The translations under genes were made by a program, and so were the position numbers. Below the pieces are notes generated by a model, which saw only the letters and a list, made by a program, of their open reading frames with translations, did no database searches and was not told the origin of the DNA. A DNA stretch of 64,000 nt from NCBI GenBank assembly GCA_965153455.1, contig OZ234498.1:4774001-4838000 (forward strand), written 5' to 3'. Source of the DNA: Sphagnum compactum. Lineage: Eukaryota; Bryophyta; Sphagnopsida; Sphagnales. Positions 33,530-45,170 of this stretch are shown here, piece after piece (the first letter of the stretch is position 1; every line of letters begins with the position of its first letter).

Positions 33530-35639
33530 TCATCACATACTTTTCACAAATGGAAATATTGAGACTAATCACACATCTGTTTCCAACATTGACAAGTTCA
33601 AATCTGTTGCTTACTGTTGTGAACAGCCTTCTGAAGCAGTGGATTTTGTTTAATAGTCTTTAGCAAACTTTTTTAAATTTATCCTTAGGGACATGAGAAT
33701 CAATTTCATTTTGTTTGTCATGCATGGTCTGCATTGTTGATGGGTTTCCCTCTGAATTGCAGTGCTAATCCAGCTTAAGGAGAAAGGTGATTCGGGAAGG
33801 AGGGAGGTCAGGACTTCTAATCAACATACAACTCCATACTTAAATGTTGAAGGATGCATCGATCCAACTGCAAGAGGGCTTGAAATGGGCAAAGATGCAA
33901 TATTTGGAATATTTAGTAGTATGTTGCAAAATTACAGCCTACTACACTCTTTTGCAAATTGTAAACTTTGTATGCTAAAACACAAGTTGCGATAAAAGGG
34001 TTCAAGACTTAGATGATGGGGATGTGAACAGATTCAAGGATGAGATTCAATAATTTCTAGTGAGCTATACATGCATAAATAGAACTTGGAAGAGTTTCTG
34101 TGCCTTTCTATGTAATCACTAAACACATGATGCCGACCTGAAAAATGGATGTGGGTTGAAATTTTGGAGCCTTGTGTTTCATAAGGTGTTCAACTCTCTA
34201 TGTAACAAAATCAGGCTTTCTCTTACATCCCTTAGTGTCTATTAGTAATTTGTGTTACATGTAAGTCCCAAGATCATAACTTGGTGTCTATGGAAAGTTG
34301 AGTTAAAAAGGGTGAACTTGTATAGGTCTATTTGAATTTTGTAGCCTACAGGCATCTATTTGAATTTTGGCTAATTCCTCTTGCAGATGATTGCAAGTAT
34401 GGCTACGACAAAAAAATCCCAAAAAAAACTCATGCCTACCTTAGGTGTTTTCAGAATGCATTTCACGCCTGGCTTTATAATAAAAATTTGTGCAATTTTC
34501 ACAACTAGTCTCCACTCTTCAGTCAAAGCTATAAGGTGGTTTTGGGGTCTTAATCCTATACTTTTTGTAAGTTTTTTTCCTAATCGGATTGGTGGCAGCA
34601 TGCAAGTTCCACTATCAATTTAGGAATGTTGTTCATGTTGAAAATTGAAATATAGCAAAAATACCAAGAATATTATGTATGTAATGCTTATTAATGTGAA
34701 TAAACGATGGAAAGAATTTTTCATTATTTGTTCCTAATAAAATTTCAATAGGTAACTCCCCAAGAAAAGATAGAGCCATAGTGTTTGCCAAATTCATCAA
34801 AATCCATCAAATTTTGCTTAGAATAGGCATCACTAATTTCTCAACCTTTTGATATGAGTTTTGACAAAGTTGTGTTGTAGTCTCTTGATTTTATAAACTC
34901 GTATAACACAATTAATATTGATGTTGTCAAATTGCAAAATAAGATTGACAATTGTACTGATCAATTTTTTTTATTAAGGTAAACATGCCCCCTACCAAAC
35001 ATCACATGGTAATCAAACATTGGTCTAGTGCACACTAGCCTGTTGAGTGGTTGCACATGTGGATCAATGTTCAAAAAGTAATATAATTGAATGTTTAGTC
35101 TTGAGAAATTATGTTTCGTTTTTTTTACAATATTCAAATGGAATGTTATTTATGTGTGCAATTAAGGGCGTGGGAAAAATCCAGTATTAAAAGACCAACA
35201 ACCATCATTATATCTAAATATGTTTGGTGATGGGAGAAGAACAACACATTTTCATGCGTATAGTTGAAAACAATTAAGGTGGAAAATATTTTAATCAATA
35301 TTTGAACATTTAATTATGAGGGTTTGTTTGTCACATTACAAGGCATGTAACTATTCATAAATAAACCTAGACCCTACTAAACAAGCATGTTACCCTAGAA
35401 GCAATGGAATAGGCATAAGAGTTTGAGTTAGATTTGATTGCTTACCATCTTGTGTTCTACAACCATTAGATGTATATTGTTTCAAGCCATTTAAAACATC
35501 ATTCAAAAAGGTTAGGAATGTAATTATGTCTAAAAGCAATCACATGGAACAAAATAATTTAACCTTGGATGGATAGGTAGATCAAGTTTTAAAGCAACAT
35601 GTATAAAAACCTCAAGTAGAGTAGAAGACAAATGCAACT
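33530..35639. other. 3' flank of right kinase gene, no gene supported
   Basis: Mirror of 1871-3976. The 77-codon frame at 33762-33995 (+) is again open and follows ttgcag, with a few substitutions. Otherwise non-coding. Confidence 0.45.
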
Positions 35640-36112
35640 ACGAGAGTTGCAAAACACAAGACTACAACAAGTTGAAGGAACACAAAATGATGTTAACCAA
35701 GAGGAACACAAAAGCATGGCAATCAAGAAGAACACAAGACCACAATAACTAAGACGAAACTGGGACCACAATAAGCGAAAGGAACACAAGACCATGTTGA
35801 TTAGGAGGAACACCAAACACAATGATTAATAGGAACACCAAAACCATGATGATTAGGTGAAACACCGAGATCACAACGATTGAGAAGAACACAAGACCAT
35901 GCGACCAAGAGGAACACCAATATCATGGCAATTAAAAAGATCACCAAGACCACAAAAATTAGAAAGAACACAAGGTTATGGTGACCGAAAGGAACACAAA
36001 AAACACAACAATTAGGAAGCACATAAGACCACAATGACCAATAGGAACACCAATCACAACGATTAAAAGGAACACAAGATCATGGCGATTAGGAGGAATA
36101 AAACTTATGGGT
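35640..36112. repeat. Degenerate minisatellite, right arm copy
   Basis: Mirror image of 1425-1870, rich in aggaacacaagaccac-like units. Confidence 0.7.
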
Positions 36113-36432
36113 AAAAGGTGTAACAACAAAAGTGTTCCAAGCTTGGAAACACACATGACTTAACACCATTGGCATACTTGGTGAAGAGAACAGAGCACAT
36201 TGTGCCCATAAACTTTGAGAAACTTACACAAGGGTTTGGTGAACAAGATGATTTCACACTTATTATTATTGATTTTCAAGCCTTAAATTAAGCTAAATCT
36301 CAAGTGTTGAATGGTTACTTTCAAAACATTAGTTGAACATCCTAGGGATGAAAGTAGGTAAAATCCATTAATAAACGTATGGTTGTTTGGTTTTAGGTGG
36401 CAAAGTAAACTTTCATAGGCTATGATGTGTAT

Positions 36433-37525
36433 GAAAGGTTTCTTTTCATTTTTTACCATCTAAACTTTAGAGAGGCATACCTTTTTCATTTTTCATCCAT
36501 TTTGAATGATTTAAAGGATTTAGGGTGTGCTTTCCAATCCTCTTCATTTTATATGTAGACCCCATAAATAAAGGAAATAAAATGAATGAAAGGAAGGTGA
36601 ATGATACATTGAATGTTTAATCATTAGCCACATTATCCTATATGTAAGGTGTTCTTTCTAATTTGGGTTGTTAAGAAAATCAACCCTTCATATTTATGTT
36701 GAAAGGTAAAGAATCATGCAACATGGCATTTGCTTAAAACTTCAAAGAATGGCAACTTGATATTTGATGACTTATCTCATTTTATTTGTAGATAATTTGT
36801 TTATCATGTGTGAAATTTGTCGTTTTGATTAGTAATTAATTGTTGTGTAGTCTATTTAAACCCTTGAAACCTCTTTACACTAGTGTTTTTTGGGCAAATT
36901 TTTGCAACTCGATGGATTTATTTCAAAAAACTAAAAAAATGAAAAAATTGTGATCTTTCACAAAAAGAAATCTTGTTTTTTTTCACTGCCTAAATTCATT
37001 ACATTTTTAATGAAATGGGACTAAATTGGCTGATATGCAACTTGTATGTTTTTAATAAAAAAAAATTAGTTGATTGGGACATTTTTAGTGAAATATTTTT
37101 CAATCGGTTAAGATAGTCACATGTTGCACTAAATAAAAAAAAATTAATTTTAAAATTATGACATGGATATATGAGGTCCCAAGTTAATATGACATGGAAT
37201 AATATGCCATGTCATCATAAAATTTTATTTTTTTTGTTTTTTTTTTTCAAATCATGAAGTCACGAATTGTGTTTTGGTCATGGCATGTTGTGACAAAATT
37301 ACATGTGAAATTTTTTAAAAAAACTTTTTTTTGTTTATTTTCATGAACAATTAATTTTGACACCATTTGCCATGATGTACATGTTTGTATATTGCATTTG
37401 TACAAGATATATTAATGCACACATCCATCAAGGTTTGAACTTTGAACCCAAGACCTCATGGATGCACACCATAGTCTTAACCACCAAACCACTTCTCTTT
37501 TATTATTAGCAAACATATTTCTCTA
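36433..37525. other. Unique sequence between right arm and Helitron relic
   Basis: AT-rich with no coding sequence. It has no counterpart at the left junction, where arm and Helitron relic touch. Confidence 0.55.
37432..37491 (-). mobile_element. tRNA-like SINE head
   Basis: Minus strand shows an A-box-like TGGTTTGGTGG (37481-37491) and a B-box-like GGTTCAAAG about 33 bases further on (near 37440-37448). This is the internal Pol III promoter arrangement of tRNA-derived SINEs. It does not fold as a functional tRNA gene by inspection, and the SINE body and tail were not delimited. Confidence 0.4.
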
Positions 37526-39333
37526 GAAAAAGTTGCAATCACATGTTTACAAATACATGTGGTTAAAAAAAATTGTAAGATATATTGATTCGAAACCTCT
37601 TCAAATGCACACAAAACTAATCACAAAATCAAGAGTTCTAAGGTTTCATCCTGTTGATGTATATAACAATCAACCTTCAAATTCCAAAAACATGATTTTC
37701 ATTCAATATTTTATGAAATTTGAATATGACAAAATGCAACATTTGTTTTCACAACACTGCCATGATCAAGATAACATAGGAAACTACATTTACACAACCA
37801 ACAAATAATAAGATTCATAGATTTCCATCACACACATAGCACAAATTAGTTTACAAAATATTATTACAAAAAATAACATTTCAAAATCAAACAAAGTTAT
37901 TATCCATATCAAATTAAAAAAATAACTACGGATAAAAAGTCACATTTGTGGCCTTTTTATCAAAATTAAACATTATCCAAAGAATTTTGATGGAATATGC
38001 ACACAATAACCTCCTTGAAACTAAAAAATGATCATAATTGTTTCAAGAATTATTAAACAACTATACATATCTTGACCCACAATATGTAACATCAAAATTA
38101 AACAACCAAAAAGAAATTCACATTCAACAACTTCACCATATACAACCTATTCCAAAACCATATCAACACATATTTCATCCACACATTTTCATGATGAAAT
38201 TCAATGATGAACAACAACGAATATTTGATTCCATTATTGGAAACCCACAAGGTTTACATATTTTCATAAGCACACCCAATAGTGGCAAAACATTTTTCAT
38301 GAAATACATCACACAACACTTCCAAATGCATGATAAAACCATGTTACTATCAATGACAATAGGTGTTGCTACACATTGCTCGAACTACACTAACATGTAA
38401 ATGCATTGTTGAAGAATGTTTGAAACAAGCAAGCATGTTGAAAACACTTTTCAAACAAAACTAATATCAATAGTTGGTGACTAGCTCAACTACCAACAAT
38501 TTTTAGACACAGATTACGAAATAATGATATTTTATGCAAACTTTACCACATCAAATCTCACCATCTTGGAAAATAGCACAACACCACTTTCTATCCATCT
38601 CCATGCATCACGCCACAAATCCTAAATACCTACAATTCCTCAACATCATATGAGTCAAAAAGCCAAACACTGCAATAAGTCCTATCACAATGTTTCATAT
38701 AAAATCAAATATCCATCCCACATTGACACAACCACAACAATTATTTGTACACATAAAAAATATGTTCAAAAACAATACCATGGTCCTAAACAAACAATTT
38801 TCAAATTGTAAAACATATGAAATAAAAATGGATACAAATGCAACAAACATTGAACGCATTCAATGATGGTTACATGACAAATCATTCGATCAGATAAGCA
38901 AAATTGCTATAGGTGCCCTTGTTTTGTCCATAAAAAATGTTAGTGTAACAAAAGGAGTTGTGAATGATAGTACTTCAACAGTCACATTCATATTTTTTTA
39001 TATTGAAAAAAAAAATGTTAGAGCAATAGAAATGCAATTAACAAATAATTTCACAAAACTAGTTTTAACAAAAAATAAAATTAAACAAATATACTTATGA
39101 AAAATATATCATATTATTACATGGCATCATTTTCGATTACATATGCTATGATCGGCCACAAATCACAAAGCGCAATAATCACCACAAAAATACTTATTGA
39201 CATAAAAGATACCTTTGCACCTAGCTTGACATATGTGATGCTTTCAAAAATCACAAATCGAGCAAATTTGAAAATAGTTGTTGGGACTCTCACTCCAAAC
39301 AACTTCACTCCGTGCAATTTCGAAGATGACTAA
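37526..39333 (+). mobile_element. Helitron-like helicase relic, right copy
   Basis: Direct repeat of 1-1118 up to about 38515, then extends further. Broken frames are 37533-37808, 38038-38400 (DEQQRIFDSI, STPNSGKTFF Walker A) and 39097-39333. The last holds a typical PIF1-helicase C-terminal stretch with ITYAMIGHKSQSA and LTYVMLSKITNRANLKIV. About 135 bp including the Walker B motif, which the left copy retains, is deleted near 38390. Dead element. Confidence 0.7.
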
Positions 39334-40320
39334 ATATTGCTTGCCACATTTGAAAAAACCAAAACTTTCATAATACTACGTGAGTATTCTGCCCATTCAC
39401 CTATTTGAACATTGCATTAAATTTTAAACACTTCAATTAAGTTAACTAAGAAATTGAATTTTTCGCACAATTATTATATTAACAAAATTCCATAAAATTT
39501 CAATTTTGCATAATACATGGGAAGCCTTTTACAATATGGAAGATAAAGTCTCACATCAAGGAAACATGCACATCCTCCCACTAAGGGTGAGCCCTGGGCC
39601 CTAGTGGGGAAACCTAGCTGAGCTGACAAATGGAACCATATAATGTCCACCTCTAAACCAAAAACAATGCATTTTGTCATAGATATGGTTTCCCAAAATT
39701 TCATCAAAGATTGTATTTCTCAAACATTTCACTATATGTATTTAGTGTCTCCGACAAAAGGATACTATCTGTTTTCTGATATCAACATGCTTTGGATATC
39801 CTGTTAGGCCTACACCAGGAACGGGCTTCTTCCAAAGTTTTTTTAAACTTCAAAAGGTGAATTGAAAAGATTTAAATGGGCCCTCATCAAGCATGGTGGC
39901 TTTGCAATGCTCATTCAATTTCATTATAGCTACAAAAAGGCAACAAGGTCTCACTATTGACCACCATTGAGTCTAATGAAAGCATCTAGTTGTCAAAGTT
40001 ATCATCTTTAGGCATACATTACTTGCTAAGAGCAAGTCCACCCACGCACAGTATGTGGATCTGCACAACACCCTGATAGTGTGCAAGTTTCCTCATCCTT
40101 GCCCATAAACATGAAATATTGAACAGTGTTGAGTAATCACCACATGGGCCAATCATTGTGACCAGCATAGTAAATCATATTTCTTTCCTGGCCCTTTTGG
40201 AGAACCCGATAACTTACAGGTTGAAACCCAATTTCTTACTATTTAAACGTTGAACTTCAATCAAATTTCCTGTAAGTTATATTAAACATAGAGATATAGA
40301 TCATGCCATAAAGACATTAG
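39334..40320. other. Spacer, no gene
   Basis: Contains a small foldback (cccacta / tagtggg, about 39578-39606) and near 40028-40060 a fragment with agagcaagtcca and cacagtatgtgg, probably a MITE end. The part near 40320 is 3' untranslated sequence of the GST gene. Confidence 0.45.
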
Positions 40321-43300
40321 TTACGATTTTGGAGCATCTGGTTGGTTGGCAGGCAAAGAAGCCTTAACTTCAGGCAATTCATACAGAGCTTTCATAACAC
40401 GTTGAATTGTTGGATATGGTGCCTGCATACAGAAGCACAATGATTGTAAACTTGCTATAGAAGAAGATGAGTTACAGCCATTGCTCTTCATTATGCAGGA
40501 TAAAAATGCATGCCCTGCATTAAAAGTTCTGTTCCATAGTGCAGAGACACTGTCTCACATGTCTAAGAATTGCAGAGAAATCTCTACAACAGCAATTTTG
40601 AAGGTAACATGACAACGAGTGCAGTCATAACCTTATGAGAGTCAATCACAAAATGTCAGACCATCATCTTTATCAGAAAGAGCTATGACAAGCTGCTATG
40701 ACTTCCCATTGACTACATCAGCTCCCAACAATGGGTGTAGACAAGTATATAATACTCTGCTGAAGATTTCAGGTAAACCATGTTACAAAATCTGTGTCAT
40801 GAGTTTTTGTTTTCACATTCCCAGAAGCAACAGAAAGACTCATTCAAGCTGTTGGCTTGCACTCAAGAGACATAGAGCCAATAAAAAAGTCTTAGATACA
40901 CATCCATGGAATGTCCATAAAGTTGCAGCATGGAAAAATGTCATTCATGGGTAATTCATAGTACTTTGAACAATGCCAGTTTTTCAGTTTACATACCATG
41001 TCCACGTGGAAGTTACTTGAAGATGCAACTTGGGGAATCAACACAATGTCCGCCTGGTGCACATTCATGGAATTGGTCAATCCCTATCCTGTGCAGTATA
41101 CCAACAGATAAAGGGGGTGCAGCAAGAGTGGAATAGAACTGATCAAGTGCAAAAGGAGAGAAGTTGAAGGATCTTACAAGGGTCACATTGTCCCCAAAAC
41201 AGTACTTTCCAGCAGTCTTTTCCAGTATTTGCTCCAGTGCTGCATGCGTGCATCATACAGAACAACTAAGTACTGAAAAAGGCTTGAGAAAACTCTGCTC
41301 ACCTCTAGACTACAGAAAGCATTCTGCAGTCAGAATTTCAGGGTTCAGGAAGGTGGAAATATGTGTTCTGATTTGTTTGCCCCTCTTAGACCTTGGTTTG
41401 CATCTTAAAGACTTTCTGTCCTGGGTTTGGGTGGATGTGCTTCAAGCCAGGAGTGAGTGAGAAGATTAGTACCAGTAAAACCCTTCACAATGAAGTGATG
41501 TGCCCACTTCTCAGGTTCTTCTTTACCCAGCTTGTTCTCTATCTCAAGCTGCAGTGGCAATGTACAAATACAGAGTTGCTCAGACTTTCTGACAGGCAAT
41601 CAGTAGCATCAAGCAATGATGTGACCATGATAAGAAATGGTTCAAGGACCAACCACCCACCAGGACCCGTGTGTTTTGAAGAGGCTGAATATTAGCTGAC
41701 ACCAGAAACACCGCCTGCAACATAATTTAACAAATTTGTGAATTACAGTCTCAGAAGAGAAAGAGATTGATTCTGCAACCAGTGGTAGAAAACAGTCAAA
41801 TATGAGAAACTCAGAAACTTAAAGACCTGATAAATATGTGCTCTTTGTTGAAGATCTTTTGGCAGAAGAGGTCTTTTTTCTGGAAACTTTTCCTCCAAAT
41901 ACTGCAAGGCCCCCCCCTTCCCTATCTGTCAATGTATCGAAGACATCCCCAAAGGTCATTGCTGGACAGGCAAGAGAGCTGAGAGCCTTGGAGGAAGGAG
42001 TACCTTCACCTTATGGAACTCATTTTTTGGGTTTACAACACAACCACAAATCTTAGAGCAGCTCCAGCAGTGCTCAGTATGTGGCCCAGCAAAAGAAAAT
42101 TGGATGAAGAAAAGTCAAAACATGCCAGTTTGGCTCACCAAAATGGTTTTGGCCCAGCATTTTTCCACAGGATGCTGAGGCTGGTAAAAGGCACAGTGGA
42201 GCCTAACACCTGTTGATTGGCTATATAGTTTGATTGGTCCAAGTGGGTGGCTATTAGCAGTCTCCCACTTGTTGGCAGTCCCAGTTTTAGTCTTATGGGC
42301 GGGGTTGGAAAAAAAGTAAATAACTAATCTTGGATGCAAGAAATATTTTTGCAGGGTCACATACTGAGCACCAGTGGAGCTACTCTTCCAGTTGTATTTT
42401 CAAGGGTGGCAGGAAGCACCTGTATTATTGCAATTGAATCAACCAAAGTTTCACCATCAATCTCCAACACAGGGATCAGCTGTAGTGGGCTCAACTTTTT
42501 GAACTCTGCAGTCAATGAAATGACTATCAGAGCTGTGAAGTACACCAATACGACATGCCACAGATATATATCATGATCAAATGTTGTTTTCAACTCCAAG
42601 TGATGTGCTTTTCTAGTGTTTCTAGAATGCTTTCTGTGGAGTGCCACTCCCATCAACAATTATGAAATCTCTAGTAAATTCTGACCAGATGAGCAACTTT
42701 GCATCAGCAGTTGCGTGCAAAGCAGACTAGAGACTAAAGCAGTTACCATCAGAATATTGCTCTCTCTTTTGGAGGTTAATAGCCTTGTACTCATAAGGGA
42801 TGCCTGCACAGAAAAAAATAGCATGAGATCGATTCTGGCAATATACTCTCACAAAACTTTGCATATTGAAATCTCAGAAGGGGCTTTTGTCTGGCCCCAT
42901 TGTATGCCCACAAGATTGAATGTTGTTGAATTCACCAAGAGGAAACAAAACTATACCACATGTGTTTTTCAACATTACCTTTGAACAAGAGAGCAAGTCG
43001 CACCCGCCATGCTGATGAGCTGCGATAAAACGAGTACAAAGCCACTTTTGGCACCTCAGTTCCTACCTGTATCAGGCAACCCAACAGAGTGTAAATTTAG
43101 GATGCTGACTTGTACTGCAACCCATTCACCAGTGAATTGTTCGAACTTCCTTCAAACCCTCAACTGAATAAACATGAATTTAGTTGTCTCTTTCAAGAAA
43201 CTTTGTGGCTAGATTGTAACCAGTCTTGTAAAGGGTGCACAGGTGCAGCACCAGAAATTGCAGAGCTAGTAATTCGTTTCAAGTTTCAACGTTTGAACCT

Positions 43301-43653
43301 ATCATAAGGAAGCTGATAAAACTAATAGCCTAACCTTGTGATCTCCAACCCTGTTTGATGACCTAAATTTGTCCTCAAACAAAATCAGAGCTCCACAACT
43401 CATCTCAAATTAATTGAAGAAATCATCTTCTCAATCCACTGGCATGCAAGAAAAAATCGAAACAGAAACCTAATTTGTTGTGATTTTTAGTTCAAGTAGA
43501 TCAGCAAAGAACTAGTACACAATTGGTTTTTTGCATCATTTACTGCAATGATGCACTTTGAACACACTTTAGTCACTGGTGATTACAAAACAGATGGAAA
43601 TGTATGGGAATTCAGGATATGGATTTCTTCAGTACCATCACTTGAGATGCCAT
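40321..43653 (-). CDS. GSTZ: Maleylacetoacetate isomerase / zeta-class glutathione S-transferase
   Basis: Ten exons with GT-AG borders and consistent phase: about 43653-43636 (MASQVM, least certain), 43066-42979, 42803-42747, 42505-42420, 41901-41827, 41714-41661, 41548-41473, 41239-41178, 41053-40997, 40422-40321. The total is about 224 residues, normal for the class. The N-terminal thioredoxin-like domain starts LYSFYRSSSAWRVRLALL and continues GIPYEYKAINLQKREQYSD and LIPVLEIDGETLVDSIAIIQ. The helical C-terminal domain includes SANIQPLQNTRVL, KWAHHFIVKGF, KYCFGDNVTLADIVLIPQV and ends LPANQPDAPKS. Zeta GSTs isomerise maleylacetoacetate to fumarylacetoacetate in tyrosine catabolism using glutathione, usually in the cytosol. 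The usual SSC at the active site reads SSS here. A MITE lies in the fourth intron. No frame damage seen. Confidence 0.92.
42055..42386. mobile_element. MITE in intron of GST zeta gene
   Basis: 332 bp. The 33-base terminal inverted repeats (42055-42087 and 42354-42386) match at about 28 positions and contain GTGCTCAGTATGTG. Same family as 29051-29380. It lies wholly between exon 4 (ending 42420) and exon 5 (starting 41901), so the reading frame is unaffected. Confidence 0.85.
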
Positions 43654-43982
43654 CTTGGAGTTGATTTTGTAAGGCTCTCAGAGGAACCACCCAACTTGTG
43701 CAAGCTCTCAAGCTCTTGTCCGAAAAGATCTCTGGAAGATAGAGAAAAACACCACAACAACGACGACGACAACAAAATACAGTGGGTGCCCAAAACTTAG
43801 TCTGTCCTGAGCTGTGGTAACAAATCAAACGTGGTAACCATAAACTATTGACACAATAGAAGCCCAGGGGATCCCAAGGGTTCATGGTCTGTGCACGTGG
43901 GTGGCCGAGCGGGTGTAGAAATTCAAAGGTCACAATAAAGTATACACAATGCTTACGCCACGTTTGGACTCAGCTTTGTCTC

Positions 43983-44004
43983 AAAAACCCTAAACCCTAA
44001 ACCC
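43983..44004. repeat. Short interstitial telomere-type repeat / telo-box
   Basis: About three copies of ccctaaa about 330 bp upstream of the GST zeta start. AAACCCTAA is the plant telo-box, common in promoters of growth and translation genes. The run is too short to call a telomeric relic. Confidence 0.6.
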
Positions 44005-44059
44005 TATAGCGGTCCCTCTTGTGAGAACACCTTTAAAGTTGGGTGAGGGGAGTAAATGG

Positions 44060-44080
44060 GGTATATATATATATATATAT
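44060..44080. repeat. TA microsatellite
   Basis: About ten TA units. Confidence 0.85.
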
Positions 44081-45007
44081 CAAAGGTTTTTTTTTGGATG
44101 TAAGGTTTAGTGAATAAAGATGTTTTATTGGGTGATGTTGTGAGGAGTGATTATTTTTTTAAGGAGTCTTTTTTTTTTTTCAAGGAGTTATTTCTTGAGT
44201 TGGGTGGGGTGTGGGGGTTGGGGGAAAAATGGGGGATATTCCCTTTTCTCCCTTCTTTTTTTTTTTCTTTCTTTCTCATAATATGGTGACTTAACAAGAA
44301 TTTTTTCTCAAGAAAATATTTTTTAAAAATCAATTTCATTTTATAAGGGCACCAAACATGGCAAAACTTCATAACAAAAAATCAAAATTTCAAAAAAAAA
44401 AAAAAGACAAACAAAATCTTGTTTGAAATCAAACATTTAATACATTTAACAAAAAATTGAAAACAATTCAATTTCAATTTTTTGTGTCACCAAAATTTTC
44501 ATGTAAATGACTCAAAAGTTGATGTTTACCAAATACATATATATTGAAGTAAAAGAGAATAATAGTTTAAATAATGGAAAAGCATTTAGAGTTAAAGTGT
44601 TGTATCTCAAATTTAAGTTGAGACAATCAAGGTTTAAATGTACCCATGAATTGTATAATTGAAATTCATAGGATACTTTATTCATTGTTAGAGAATAATA
44701 TAATCACTAAACAACGAATAAGATTTTCCATTGTTAAGTCATAATCAATCATGTAGTCAAAATTAATTAAAATCAAAGAACAATAGTAAGAGGTTTGGTT
44801 AAGTTTAGGATTTTGGTCAAATTTTTTGTCCCATACTAAAAACTAGTTGGTCCTTTCTGGGACCTGGAGTGGAGGTAGGCCTATGGCTGTCTTTTATTGA
44901 CTACGTCCGTCTCTCTCAAGTAGAGTAATACTGCTCCTCCAGCACTAACCTAAACGTTGTCAGCTTGGGTCACTAGAGAGAGTCGACACAGACAGAGCGG
45001 ATGATGA
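44081..45007. other. Intergenic, no gene
   Basis: Poly-T and poly-A rich. Near 44870 an inverted copy of the word cctacctccact occurs, which also sits at the ends of the repeats at 45008 and 48877. Confidence 0.45.
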
Positions 45008-45075
45008 TATTACACTCTGAAAATTTGGATTGCGTTTTGAGCCCTCAGGCCTACCTTCACTAACAACAAGATTCC
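45008..45075 (+). repeat. 65-bp direct repeat flanking satellite array, left
   Basis: Shares cactctgaaaattt, gattgcgttttgagccct and cctacctYcactaacaa with 48877-48945, about 3.87 kb away. The pair brackets the 450-bp tandem array. They could be termini of an element that carried the array. Confidence 0.7.
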
Positions 45076-45170
45076 AATGAATTATTTTTTAATTTTTTTT
45101 TTCATTTTGAGCAATTTTTTTAAAAAATGAATATTTGATTTTAATAAGTAGCCACAAATACAAAATGAAG

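Larger units (their letters stand above)
28104..36432 (+). repeat. Right arm of large inverted duplication
   Basis: Reverse-complement match to 1095-8135, carrying kinase gene copy 2 on the plus strand. It is longer by about 1.4 kb (28632-30058), which includes two MITEs, and has one rather than three 70-bp units at its inner end. The outer end near 36432 is followed by unique sequence, whereas the left arm abuts the Helitron relic directly. Confidence 0.9.

Noticed and set aside
37412-37505. Possible tRNA gene
   Set aside because: Only A-box- and B-box-like words are present; no cloverleaf or anticodon arm could be drawn, so a SINE head is more likely.
44060-44080. TA run as a promoter element of the GST gene
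   Set aside because: A plain microsatellite about 400 bp from the start codon; nothing ties it to transcription.
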